Below are positions 17,596 to 25,402 of a DNA stretch of 64,000 bases, piece after piece. Below the pieces are notes generated by a model that worked only from the letters and a program-made list of their open reading frames with translations, did no database searches and was not told the origin of the DNA. The position numbers and the translations under genes were made by a program. The first letter of the stretch is position 1, and the number at the start of each line of letters is the position of its first letter. The stretch is from JALYOC01 sp036675345 (lineage in GTDB: Bacteria; Myxococcota; Myxococcia; Myxococcales; Myxococcaceae), in assembly GCA_036675345.1 (NCBI GenBank), contig JAKFFE010000034.1, positions 58,678 to 122,677 on the forward strand, read 5' to 3'.

Positions 17596-18300
17596 ATGTC
17601 GCTGGACGTCTACGTCGGCTCACTGACCCGCTACTTCCTCCGCACCTGGGAGACCGAGGCCCAACGCTGGGCCCGGGAGGAGGGGCTGACCGATCAGCTG
17701 GTGCCGCCTCCCGATCCGATCCCCGCCCAGGACCCCCTGGCGGTGCAGCGGCTGGTGGAGACCTGGCGCACCGGGATCGCCGCCGAGCTGGCAGACAAGG
17801 TCCAGTGCGCGCTGGACTGGGACGAGAGCGAGCACGCCCCCTACTTCACCGGCCGCCCCTCCTGGGCCTGTTACGGACATCTGCTGCTGTGGGCCGCCTA
17901 CGACGAGTACCCGCAGGCCAGCCGCCCCCCGGGGCCGGTGAAGCACTGGGAGCAGGATCCGCTCTATCTGCGCGCCGCCGCCGGCTCGAAGCGATACCCG
18001 CAGCTGCTGCGCGGAGCGGTGTGGTGGCTGCCCTGCGACTACGACTGGATGTTCCTGGCCGAGGATCCCGGCGGCCATGAGCGGGGCATCGGGTCGTCGG
18101 TGAAGCTGCTGGCCGAGCTGGAGGCCTTGAACCAGCGGACCTGGAAGCTGGGCGACGCGGAGCTGGCCCAGCTGCGCGCCGGCGGCACCCCGCGCCATGG
18201 CGCGGATCTGGAGACCGGGGCCCGCTTCTCCCTGGCGCTGTGCACCGAGCTTGCCCGGCTGTCCGTCAAGCACCACCTGCCCTACCTGCTGGATTTCTGA
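17596..18300 (+). CDS. Hypothetical protein, 234 residues (MSLDVYVGSLTRYF type)
   Basis: The product is soluble, Trp- and Tyr-rich and acidic, with no signal peptide. The opening MSLDVYVGSLTRYF, a central SWACYGHLLLWAAYDEYP and AVWWLPCDYDWMF suggest a compact domain. From memory similar openings occur in bacterial proteins of unknown role, some near toxin-immunity loci, but I cannot assign a family. It is downstream of the 81-residue gene and upstream of the SNF2 helicase gene on the same strand. Confidence 0.7.
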   Translation: MSLDVYVGSLTRYFLRTWETEAQRWAREEGLTDQLVPPPDPIPAQDPLAVQRLVETWRTGIAAELADKVQCALDWDESEHAPYFTGRPSWACYGHLLLWAAYDEYPQASRPPGPVKHWEQDPLYLRAAAGSKRYPQLLRGAVWWLPCDYDWMFLAEDPGGHERGIGSSVKLLAELEALNQRTWKLGDAELAQLRAGGTPRHGADLETGARFSLALCTELARLSVKHHLPYLLDF

Positions 18301-18415
18301 CCTCCCGGGTTCACCCAGAGAAAACGTCGCTGGCCCCAGGCCCCTCCGATCGCTCCGGAGCCGATTTCTCGGCCTCGGGGCGCCCCCCCTTTACAGACCT
18401 GTAGCGGTACCGACA

Positions 18416-21211
18416 ATGCGCGACGAACGAAGCGGGGAGGAGCCAGATTTGGCGGAGGCAGCTCGGGAGTTGAGGTCGGTGTCGGCTTCGGAAGTGATGG
18501 GCGTGGTGGGTGGGATGGCGGCGAACTCCGCTGCCACCGGCTTGAGCGCCGCGCTCACCCGTTTCCACGAACGCCTGCTGGCGGAGGAGCTGACTGCGCG
18601 CAGCGGCGACTCCACCCGCCGGCTGGCCAATGCCCTCTCCGAAGCCCGCGTTGATCTCAACCCGCACCAGGTGGAGGCGGCGGCCTTCGCCCTGGACTCC
18701 ATGTCCCGCGGCGGCTGCATGCTGGCGGACGAGGTGGGGCTGGGGAAGACCATCGAGGCCGGGATCGTGATCGGCCAGCTGGTGGCGGAGGGGAAGAACC
18801 GGATCCTGATCCTGGCCCCGGCCACCCTGCGCGCGCAGTGGCAAAGCGAGCTGTTGGAGAAGTTCGACATCGACAGCACGGTGGTGGACGGGCGCAGCGT
18901 GCGCGCCACCGGCAACGTGTTCGATCAGCCGGTGCCGGTGATCTGCTCCCATCCGTTCGCCGCCAACCGTCCAGAGCTGCTGGCGCAGATCCCCTGGGAT
19001 CTGGTGGTGATCGACGAGGCCCACCGGCTGCGCAACGCCTACAAGCCGGGGCACAAGACCGGACAGGCGCTCAAGGCAGGCTTGCGGGATACCCCCAAGC
19101 TGCTGCTGACCGCCACCCCGCTGCAGAACGACCTGATGGAGCTGTTCGGGCTGCTCTCGCTGCTGGACGAGCAGATCCTGGGCCCGGAGGCGGCGTTCCG
19201 TTCCCGCTATCAGGTGGACCCGGAGATCGGCGCGCTGACCGAGGACGTCTCCCTGGAGCTCAAGGAGCGGCTGGCCCTGGTGGTCCAGCGGACGTTGCGC
19301 CGGCAGGTGCGGGAGTACGTCCGCTACACCAACCGCCGCAGCATCGTGGAGGACTTCGCCCCCTCGCCCGAGGAGCAGGACCTGTACGAGAAGGTCTCCG
19401 AGTACCTGCGTCGGTCGGAGGCGGCGGCGATCGAGCCGGGGAAGAAGACCCTGCTCACCCTGGTGTACCGAAAGCTGCTGGCGTCCTCGACCTACGCCAT
19501 CGCCCCCACCCTGCGGAAGCTGTCGGAGAACCTGAAGAAGAAGCTCCACGCCGCCAAGCTGGGGGCGGAGGCCAACAAGCTGCTGTTCGTCGAGCCGGAG
19601 GAGCTCAAGCAGTACTCCGAGGAGGCCGAGGAGTGGTCCGACGACACCGCCTCCAAGCCCAGCTCGCTCTCGGTGCTGCAGAACGAGGTGTGGGAGCTGG
19701 AGCAGTACGCCAACCTGGCGGACTCGATCCGGATCAACTCCAAGGGCGAGGCGCTGAAGCGGGCGCTGGATCGAACCTTCACCGTGATGCGGGCCCACCA
19801 GTGGCCGGAGAAGGCGGTGATCTTCACCGAGTCCCGCCGCACCCAGGACTACCTGTTCAACCTGCTCTCCGACCACGGCTACAAGGGCCGGATCTCGGTC
19901 CTCTCCGGTGACGCCGGCTCCCCGGAAGAACGCCGCCAGCTGGTGGAGGACTTCCGCGAGCGGACCCAGATCCTGCTCTCCACCGAGGCGGGGGCGGAGG
20001 GGCTGAACCTCCAGTTCTGCAACCTGGTGGTGAACTACGACCTGCCCTGGAACCCTCAGCGGGTGGAGCAGCGGATCGGCCGCTGCCACCGCTACGGCCA
20101 GCAGCGCGACGTGCTGGTGATCAACTTCCTCAACCGCCAGAACGCGGCGGACGCCCGGCTGTTCGAGCTGCTGGAGAAGAAGCTCAACCTGTTCGACGGG
20201 GTGTTCGGGGCCTCGGACGAGATCCTGGGCGCGCTGGAGAGCGGCGTGGACTTCGAGCGCCGGGTGCTGGACATCTACCAGTCCTGCCGCAAGCCGGAGG
20301 AGATCGCCGCCGCCTTCGACAAGCTGCGCAGCGACCTGGACGTGAACATCAGCTCCCGGATGACCCAGGCCCGCTCGCTGTTGATGGAGCGCTTCGACGG
20401 GGACGTCCGCCGCCGGCTGCGGTTGGCCAGCGACCAGGCCAAGGAGGTGATCAACAAGCGCCGCCAGGGCACCCACGCGCTGACCGGATCGGTGCTGGGC
20501 AAGGGCGCCAACTCCCGGGCCCGGCAGAAGGAGGCGATCGGCGCGGTCAAGGCCCGCACCGTGGACGCGGTCACCTACCTGGAGCTGGACGCCTCCAACC
20601 TCCCCGCCAAGCTGGCCCGCCTCTCCGGCGCCGAGGGCTGGTGGTTCGCCTACCGGTTCGAGTTCGGCGGCCTCAAGCCGGAGGACAAGATCGTCCACCT
20701 GATCCTGATCAAGGAGAAGGATGGCTTCCGGGTGCTGCCGCTGACCGACGGGGACGCCTTCCCCCGGCTCCCGGCCAAGGAGTCCCGGCGCCAGCCGGAG
20801 GCGCTGTCGGTGGCCCAGACCCAGGAGCAGGCCTTGATCGCCGCGCGGGACGAGCTGCTGCGCGCCGCCGAGCGCCGCAACGCCCAGGAGCTGGACCTGG
20901 CCCGCGAGCGCGCCGACCGCTACGCGGAGGACTGTCTGCTGGAGCTGCGCAACCAGGCCGAGGAGTGCAAGGAGGAGTGGACCGCCGCCCGCAAGGAGCT
21001 GTCCGGCACGGTGGACCCCTCCGAGCGGCTCAAGGCCCGCGCCGCCTCTGAACGCGCCGAGCGCGAGTACCGCAAGAAGCTCAACGCCTTGCGCAACGCG
21101 GAGGACACCCGCTACGCCGCCAAGGACCGCAGCATCGCCATGCTGCAGAAGCAGGCCACCGTCACCGAGAAGAAGGCGCTGATCGCGTCCGCCTATTTCT
21201 GGCTGAAGTAA
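18416..21211 (+). CDS. SNF2-family DEAD/DEAH helicase-like ATPase (orphan)
   Basis: From the ATG at 18416 the protein has 931 residues. Helicase motifs in order: ADEVGLGKTIEAG (Walker A), ILAPATLRAQW, VVIDEAHRLRN (DEAH), LLTATPLQND, then the second RecA lobe with VIFTESRRTQDYL, LLSTEAGAEGLNL and QRIGRCHRYGQ (Arg fingers). The C-terminal ~350 residues are charged and largely helical, ending in a coiled-coil-like region. SNF2 enzymes translocate on duplex DNA. Relatives of this size occur in defence systems (for example DrmD of DISARM) and as solitary genes. No methylase, nuclease or DISARM partner lies nearby, so a defence role is unproven. Confidence 0.9.
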   Translation: MRDERSGEEPDLAEAARELRSVSASEVMGVVGGMAANSAATGLSAALTRFHERLLAEELTARSGDSTRRLANALSEARVDLNPHQVEAAAFALDSMSRGGCMLADEVGLGKTIEAGIVIGQLVAEGKNRILILAPATLRAQWQSELLEKFDIDSTVVDGRSVRATGNVFDQPVPVICSHPFAANRPELLAQIPWDLVVIDEAHRLRNAYKPGHKTGQALKAGLRDTPKLLLTATPLQNDLMELFGLLSLLDEQILGPEAAFRSRYQVDPEIGALTEDVSLELKERLALVVQRTLRRQVREYVRYTNRRSIVEDFAPSPEEQDLYEKVSEYLRRSEAAAIEPGKKTLLTLVYRKLLASSTYAIAPTLRKLSENLKKKLHAAKLGAEANKLLFVEPEELKQYSEEAEEWSDDTASKPSSLSVLQNEVWELEQYANLADSIRINSKGEALKRALDRTFTVMRAHQWPEKAVIFTESRRTQDYLFNLLSDHGYKGRISVLSGDAGSPEERRQLVEDFRERTQILLSTEAGAEGLNLQFCNLVVNYDLPWNPQRVEQRIGRCHRYGQQRDVLVINFLNRQNAADARLFELLEKKLNLFDGVFGASDEILGALESGVDFERRVLDIYQSCRKPEEIAAAFDKLRSDLDVNISSRMTQARSLLMERFDGDVRRRLRLASDQAKEVINKRRQGTHALTGSVLGKGANSRARQKEAIGAVKARTVDAVTYLELDASNLPAKLARLSGAEGWWFAYRFEFGGLKPEDKIVHLILIKEKDGFRVLPLTDGDAFPRLPAKESRRQPEALSVAQTQEQALIAARDELLRAAERRNAQELDLARERADRYAEDCLLELRNQAEECKEEWTAARKELSGTVDPSERLKARAASERAEREYRKKLNALRNAEDTRYAAKDRSIAMLQKQATVTEKKALIASAYFWLK

Positions 21212-21308
21212 CCGAGGCGCGCGCGCCTGCGCTCCGGGGTCCCGGTGGGCAGCTACGAGCTGGTGGCCACCAAGGCCCGCTACTCCCGGGCCACGGACGG
21301 GGCGCCGG

Positions 21309-22178
21309 TCAGGCCTCGGCCTGCTGGCGGGTGCGCAGCAGCCCGTAATAGGCAGCCAGGGTCACCGCCTCCAGGAAGTAGCTGGTCGGCCGGGTGAGCA
21401 GCTCGAGCACGAAGGTCAGGGCCTCCGCCCCGCCCTTCAGGTTCAGCGCTCCGAGCAGTCCGCTCACGATCACAAAAGGGATGAGCGCCACGAAGAGGAT
21501 CCCGCCCACCAACAGGCAAAGCAGGAACAGCTCCCCTTTGACTGACTGGGTGAGCTGCGAGCTGACCTCCAGCGGATCGCTGGGCCGATGGACCACCGCG
21601 ATGGGCGTCACCAACAGCAGGCCCAATGCCTTGAACACCCCGGGCACCACCAGCAGCAGGGTGTAGACCGCAATCGTCAGCCCGGCCCGGATTCGGTTGA
21701 TGAACACCTGCGCCCACTCGCTGAGCCCGCGGGAGAAGGCCTCCTTCACGCTGACCCGGCGCCCCTCCGCCACCCCGGACATGGCCCACAACACGCCGAT
21801 GATGCCGATCAACCCGACCAGCGCATTGAAGATCATGCCCAGGAACGTGAGCACCCCCTGGTCGTCGGGAACCACCGCCCCCAGTACCGCGGCCGGGAGT
21901 CCGAACGTCAGGCTCATCACCGTGATCACCGGGAGCGCGCCCCAGAACATCCTCCACCCGCCGGAGAGCGAGGCGCCGATGGAGAAGGGGGTGGAGCGGA
22001 CCCTCAATGGGTCGCCGGTCAGCGCGGAACAGGGCTCGCACTGGTCGGGATCGATCCTTGCCCGGCAGGGATGACACAGGAAGCTGCCGCAGCGCGCGCA
22101 GGTCGCCACCGAGGAGACCTGCGGATGCCGGGAGCAGGTGGGGGCGAGGGACGGCGAGGGCACGGGCTCCGGATTCAT
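21309..22178 (-). CDS. Membrane protein with N-terminal B-box-like zinc motif
   Basis: The 289-residue protein starts with a Cys/His cluster (CSRHPQVSSVATCARCGSFLCHPCRARIDPDQCEPC) like a B-box zinc finger, followed by about six hydrophobic segments (WGALPVITVMSLTFGLPAAVLG; MIFNALVGLIGIIGVLWAM; AGLTIAVYTLLLVVPGVF; LFLLCLLVGGILFVALIPFV and others). The membrane part recalls glycerophosphoryl-diester-phosphodiesterase-type or YciC-like membrane domains. The function is unknown. It faces the SNF2 gene tail to tail. Confidence 0.78.
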   Translation of the reverse strand: MNPEPVPSPSLAPTCSRHPQVSSVATCARCGSFLCHPCRARIDPDQCEPCSALTGDPLRVRSTPFSIGASLSGGWRMFWGALPVITVMSLTFGLPAAVLGAVVPDDQGVLTFLGMIFNALVGLIGIIGVLWAMSGVAEGRRVSVKEAFSRGLSEWAQVFINRIRAGLTIAVYTLLLVVPGVFKALGLLLVTPIAVVHRPSDPLEVSSQLTQSVKGELFLLCLLVGGILFVALIPFVIVSGLLGALNLKGGAEALTFVLELLTRPTSYFLEAVTLAAYYGLLRTRQQAEA

Positions 22179-22253
22179 CCAGAGAGGAGAACCGATTCCG
22201 GGACATCACGCAATCCACTCAATCCAGGTACGTGGGTGAACGAGGGCGGAGTT

Positions 22254-22283
22254 TCCAGGGAGGACCGCCCCGGGCTCCCTGGA
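22254..22283 (-). terminator. Hairpin downstream of the AHSA1-type gene
   Basis: Perfect 9-base arms TCCAGGGAG and CTCCCTGGA enclose a 12-base loop, 42 bases after the stop of the gene at 22325. There is no clear T-run, so termination is only likely. Confidence 0.4.
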
Positions 22284-22324
22284 GTGAACGGTGTGCACCA
22301 GCGCGCGAGCGGAAGCTGCCGGCC

Positions 22325-22801
22325 CTACCTGTTGAAGCGCCTGTCGAGCTTGGTGAGCTGGCTGGTGAAACCCTCGAGCTGCATCTTGCTGAACTCGGGG
22401 TTGTGCATCGGGCTCAGCGTCACGACCATCCGCACGTCCTTCCCGGCAGGGATGAGCTCCATCACCATCACGCTCTGGTAGGGCTTCACCCCCGGCAGAA
22501 AGTCGATCAGGTGGGTGAGCGCGAGCTTCGTCCTCGGCTGGAACTCGGAATAGTTGCCGCTGGTGCCGTGCTGAAGCGGCTGGCCCTGCTTCTTCATCTC
22601 CTCGATCACTGCGGGAGCGTCCGCGATCATGTCGTAGCGAAGGGTACCGCCCAGCCGGGCGTCCAGCTCGTGGACCTCCACCCGGAAGCCCTCCGGTCCC
22701 CACCAGGACTCGAAGCCGTCCTTGGTCGTCCACAGCTCCCAGATCTCTTCCGGGGTCGCCTTGTACGTCCGCTCCACCACCAGGTTTCTCTCGTTACCCA
22801 T
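22325..22801 (-). CDS. SRPBCC / AHSA1-like protein partnered with ArsR regulator
   Basis: The product has 158 residues: LVVERTYKATPEEIWELWTTKDGFESWWGPEGF is the classic start of the AHSA1/START-like (CalC-type) fold with its WW and F residues. These small hydrophobic-cavity proteins bind lipophilic ligands; the true substrate is usually unknown. The ATG at 22801 overlaps the end of the ArsR gene by eight bases, so the two are translationally coupled. ArsR-AHSA1 pairs of this kind are very common. Confidence 0.88.
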   Translation of the reverse strand: MGNERNLVVERTYKATPEEIWELWTTKDGFESWWGPEGFRVEVHELDARLGGTLRYDMIADAPAVIEEMKKQGQPLQHGTSGNYSEFQPRTKLALTHLIDFLPGVKPYQSVMVMELIPAGKDVRMVVTLSPMHNPEFSKMQLEGFTSQLTKLDRRFNR

Positions 22802-23141
22802 CTGATTTGCTCCTCTTCTTCGGTTCGGGGGTCTGACGCCGCTTCTCCAGGGCTGCGCCCAGCCGGTCCAGCCGCGCCTCCCACAGCCCGCGGTACTGAT
22901 CCAGCCACTGGTCCAGCTCCCGGAAGGGCTCGGGGCGAAGCGAATAGAGCCGGCGCTGTCCGTCCGGTCTGACGGTGACGAAGCCCGACTGGTGGAGGAT
23001 GCGCAGGTGACGAGAGACTCCGGACTGGTGGATCCCGGCCCTGGCGACGATGTCGCCGACCTGCTGCTCACCTCGACGCAGCGTCTCGACGATCAGTCGA
23101 CGCGATGGATCGGCCAGGGTCTGGAAGGCGTCTATCTGCAT
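22794..23141 (-). CDS. ArsR-family winged-helix repressor
   Basis: The 115-residue regulator has ALADPSRRLIVETLRRGEQQVGDIVARAGIHQSGVSRHLRILHQSGFV, the ArsR helix-turn-helix. No CxC metal site (as in ArsR/SmtB metal sensors) is present, which fits the AHSA1-associated branch. The C-terminus is basic. Its own start region carries three TGCAT(A/T)T(A/T) elements, suggesting autorepression. Confidence 0.9.
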   Translation of the reverse strand: MQIDAFQTLADPSRRLIVETLRRGEQQVGDIVARAGIHQSGVSRHLRILHQSGFVTVRPDGQRRLYSLRPEPFRELDQWLDQYRGLWEARLDRLGAALEKRRQTPEPKKRSKSDG

Positions 23142-23170
23142 ATTCCTGCATATACATAGACGTGCATTTA
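23137..23170 (-). promoter_or_regulatory. Three TGCATWTW repeats at the ArsR start, candidate operator
   Basis: TGCATATT (23137-23144), TGCATATA (23147-23154) and TGCATTTA (23163-23170) lie over and just upstream of the ArsR start codon. The first two are spaced 10 bases, one helical turn. The region is AT-rich compared with its surroundings, so promoter and operator probably coincide. Confidence 0.45.
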
Positions 23171-23177
23171 TCGACCG

Positions 23178-23376
23178 TCAAGAGCGTCGCTCCTTTTCGG
23201 GGGCTGTACCCGGGTGGGGCTTGAGCGCGCTGCCGCCCAGGTCGATCACCCAGGCCAGCGCCGCCGCGTTGCCGACCCCGATCTCGTCCGCCGTCCTCCC
23301 GGAAGGGAAGGACAGCCGGACGGTGCGAACGAACGCAGCAAGGGTTGAAGGGGCGCGTCCCGAGGACGAACCGCTT
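23178..23376 (-). pseudogene. Remnant resembling the C-terminal end of a LigD polymerase (PolDom) domain
   Basis: This stretch between genes, read on the minus strand, has no start codon but encodes VRTVRLSFPSGRTADEI at 23330-23280, then NAAALAWVIDLGGSALKPHP and a stop at 23178-23180. In LigD-type polymerase domains I recall a matching segment (VRTVR-x-x-x-PSGRTA ... LAWV-x-NLGCIDLNPHPVR). The ORF stops right after HP and lacks the conserved continuation, so it looks like a decayed fragment. No ligase or Ku gene is nearby. Confidence 0.5.
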
Positions 23377-23865
23377 CTAGATGCAGGTGACCGTGACGGA
23401 GTGGCTGTGCGAGGAGTCGGTGCTGCTCTCGATCACCACCTGGGTGTTTCCGGCCAGGGTGGTGAAGTGGGCCGCGGTCACCGTGACCGAGTGGGCGTGG
23501 GTGGCGCCCCCGGTGATGTCGTAGACCTTCTCGGCTCCGGCGGCCACGTCCTCCTTGGACACGTTGAGCGTGTGCCCGTGGTTGGAGGAGATCGCCGCGG
23601 AGGTCCCGTTGTCCAGGCAGCTGACTCCGGGGTTGCCCGCATCCTGGCCGGCATCCTGACCGCCGGTGCCGGCATCCTGACCGGCGTCCTGGCCGCCGTT
23701 GCCTCCGTCTTCACCGCCACCGCCACCGCCACCTCCGCCACCTCCGCCACCTCCGCCACCTCCGCCTCCCCCGCCACCGCCGTCGCCGCAGCCCGACGAG
23801 GTCAGTCCACCGACCACCACCGCGCCCATCGTCCCCAGCAGGAATTCCTTACGTGACAGCTTCAT
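23377..23865 (-). CDS. Exported His-rich lipoprotein with poly-Gly linker (copy 1)
   Basis: The 162-residue protein has a signal sequence MKLSRKEFLLGTMGAVVVGGL that resembles a Tat signal but has RK rather than RR, ending in a lipobox-like TSSGC. Then come 23 consecutive glycines, a Gly/Gln/Asp/Ala repeat linker (GQDAGQDAG), and a ~75-residue domain with HGHTLNVSKEDVAAG, THAHSVTVTAAHF and SHSHSVTVTC. The paired HxH motifs suggest metal binding. The domain has an internal duplication (x-H-x-H-S-V-T-V-T). It is followed by the copy at 23986-24360, which shares the same signal and domain. Confidence 0.83.
   Translation of the reverse strand: MKLSRKEFLLGTMGAVVVGGLTSSGCGDGGGGGGGGGGGGGGGGGGGGGGGEDGGNGGQDAGQDAGTGGQDAGQDAGNPGVSCLDNGTSAAISSNHGHTLNVSKEDVAAGAEKVYDITGGATHAHSVTVTAAHFTTLAGNTQVVIESSTDSSHSHSVTVTCI
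23713..23781 (-). repeat. Glycine-codon minisatellite inside the His-rich lipoprotein gene
   Basis: Twenty-three glycine codons include four tandem GGAGGTGGC units and alternating GGTGGC. The sister gene has no such tract. Slippage could vary the linker length without changing the frame. Confidence 0.8.
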
Positions 23866-23985
23866 GTGCTCCCCCAGTCGGCAGCGGCTCCGATGCCGCG
23901 GAAGCCATGCGAGCGCACCTGGACCGCTGGTTCCATTGAACCCGGGGGTGGCGGAGTGTCTCCCTCCTGGCGATCGCCCCGGAAG

Positions 23986-24360
23986 CTAGACGCAGGTGAC
24001 TGTGACCGAGTGGCTGTGGCCGCTGTCGTTGGAGCTATCGATCACCACCTGGGCGTTCCCGGCCAGGGTGGTGAAGTGGGCCGCAGTCACCGTGACCGAA
24101 TGCGGGTGGGTGGCGGAGCCCCTGATGTCGTAGGTCTTCTCCACTCCGGCAGCCACGTCCTCCTTGGACACGTTCAGGGTGTGCCCGTGGTTGGAGGCGA
24201 TCGCCGCGGAGGTCCCGTTGTCCAGGCAGCTGAGGTCGTTGCCCGCGTCCTGGCCGGCGTCCGGGTTGCCGTTCCCATCGCCACAGCCCGAGGAGGAGAG
24301 TCCGCCGACCATCACCGCGCCCATCGTCCCCAGCAGGAATTCCTTACGTGACAGCTTCAT
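23986..24360 (-). CDS. Exported His-rich lipoprotein (copy 2)
   Basis: The 124-residue product is nearly identical to the downstream copy over the signal sequence (MKLSRKEFLLGTMGAVMVGGL) and closely similar over the His-rich domain (SNHGHTLNVSKEDVAAG, THPHSVTVTAAHF, SGHSHSVTVTC). The linker is short (GNGNPDAGQDAGND). The ATG at 24360 has GGGGAG upstream, and this leader sequence is also repeated at copy 1, showing that the whole gene was duplicated in tandem. The role is unknown; metal binding at the cell surface is a guess from the HxH pairs. Confidence 0.85.
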   Translation of the reverse strand: MKLSRKEFLLGTMGAVMVGGLSSSGCGDGNGNPDAGQDAGNDLSCLDNGTSAAIASNHGHTLNVSKEDVAAGVEKTYDIRGSATHPHSVTVTAAHFTTLAGNAQVVIDSSNDSGHSHSVTVTCV

Positions 24361-24394
24361 GTGCTCCCCATTCGTCTGCGGCTTCGATGCCGCT

Positions 24395-25375
24395 TCAGGC
24401 ATGCGAGCGGACCTTAGCCGCTTGTTCCCTGGAGCCCAGCGCTTGCTGAGCGGCGGCCGAGGTCTTGAGCCGGATCGCCGAGGGGAGGATCCGCATCGAG
24501 CACGGCAACCTCCCCGGCTGCTCTCCATCCACGTCCATCAGCACCTCCGAGTCACACTCCGCGCGCACGGTCTTGGCGCGGAACAGCCGGGTGCGATCCC
24601 ACTTCGCGTGGGCGCCGGTGAAGATCGCCTTCTGCTTGAACATGAAGTCGGAGACCCCGTAGCCGCTCCACAGGGTGACGTCGAACAGACCATCCGAGGT
24701 GTTGGCCTGGGGTGCGACCATCATCCCGCCGCCGAAGTAGCGGCCGTTGGCCACCGCCAGACAGGTCACCGGCACCTCCTCCATCGGGCCGTCGTCCAGC
24801 GAGATCCGCACCTTCACGTCCCGGTACGCCGCCAGGGCCTTGACGCTGCCCCACATGAAGGAGAGCCGGCCGCCCAGCGCCTTGCTGCTCTCGTTGACCT
24901 TCTTCACCACCATCCCGCTGACCCCGAAGGACGCGATGTTGGCGAAGTAGCGGGTCTCCTTCTGACCGGCGGTGTTCAGGTACTCCACCACCCCCACGTC
25001 GAAGGGGGCGGTGGTCTCGCCGCGGAGGCGGTCCACCGCGGAGGACATCTCCAGATCCCACTCGAAGGTGCGGCGGAAGTCGCCGCCGGTCCCGCGGGGA
25101 ATCACCCCCAGCGCGGCCTGCGGGTTGATCGCCCGGCCGTTCTCGAAGAAGCCGTTGATCACCTCGTTGACGGAGCCGTCGCCCCCCACCGCCACCACGC
25201 ACTGGTAGCCCTGGTGCAGGGCCTGGCGGGCCAGCTCGGCGCCGTGCATCGGCCGTTCGGTGAAGGCGTGCCCGAAGTCAGGAACTGCCTTGGAGATCTC
25301 AGCGGAAAGCTCTGCCCAGCGCCGGCCCGTCTGTCCATTGGCGCTCCGTGGGTTGACCACAAGGAACGTCTTCAT
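24395..25375 (-). CDS. Diacylglycerol/lipid kinase (DagK/YegS family)
   Basis: The 326-residue enzyme carries the DAGK catalytic signature: FLVVNPRSANG at the N-terminus, VVAVGGDGSVNEVINGF (GGDG nucleotide-binding loop) and LGVIPRGTGGDFRRTF. The C-terminal beta domain has DGLFDVTLW and DVDGEQPG. These kinases phosphorylate diacylglycerol or related lipids to phosphatidic-type products. It starts 27 bases after the stop of the Fe-S protein gene on the same strand, so it likely ends the AGPS-like operon. A kinase beside an AGPS-like flavoprotein recalls the mycobacterial Rv2251-Rv2252 pair (from memory). Confidence 0.92.
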   Translation of the reverse strand: MKTFLVVNPRSANGQTGRRWAELSAEISKAVPDFGHAFTERPMHGAELARQALHQGYQCVVAVGGDGSVNEVINGFFENGRAINPQAALGVIPRGTGGDFRRTFEWDLEMSSAVDRLRGETTAPFDVGVVEYLNTAGQKETRYFANIASFGVSGMVVKKVNESSKALGGRLSFMWGSVKALAAYRDVKVRISLDDGPMEEVPVTCLAVANGRYFGGGMMVAPQANTSDGLFDVTLWSGYGVSDFMFKQKAIFTGAHAKWDRTRLFRAKTVRAECDSEVLMDVDGEQPGRLPCSMRILPSAIRLKTSAAAQQALGSREQAAKVRSHA

Positions 25376-25402
25376 AGGAGACGAACCTTCCCACCAACCG
25401 GC

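Noticed and set aside
18416..21211. DISARM or similar defence system
   Set aside because: Only a lone SNF2 helicase is present; no DrmA, DrmB, DrmC, methylase or nuclease is nearby, so a named system cannot be claimed.
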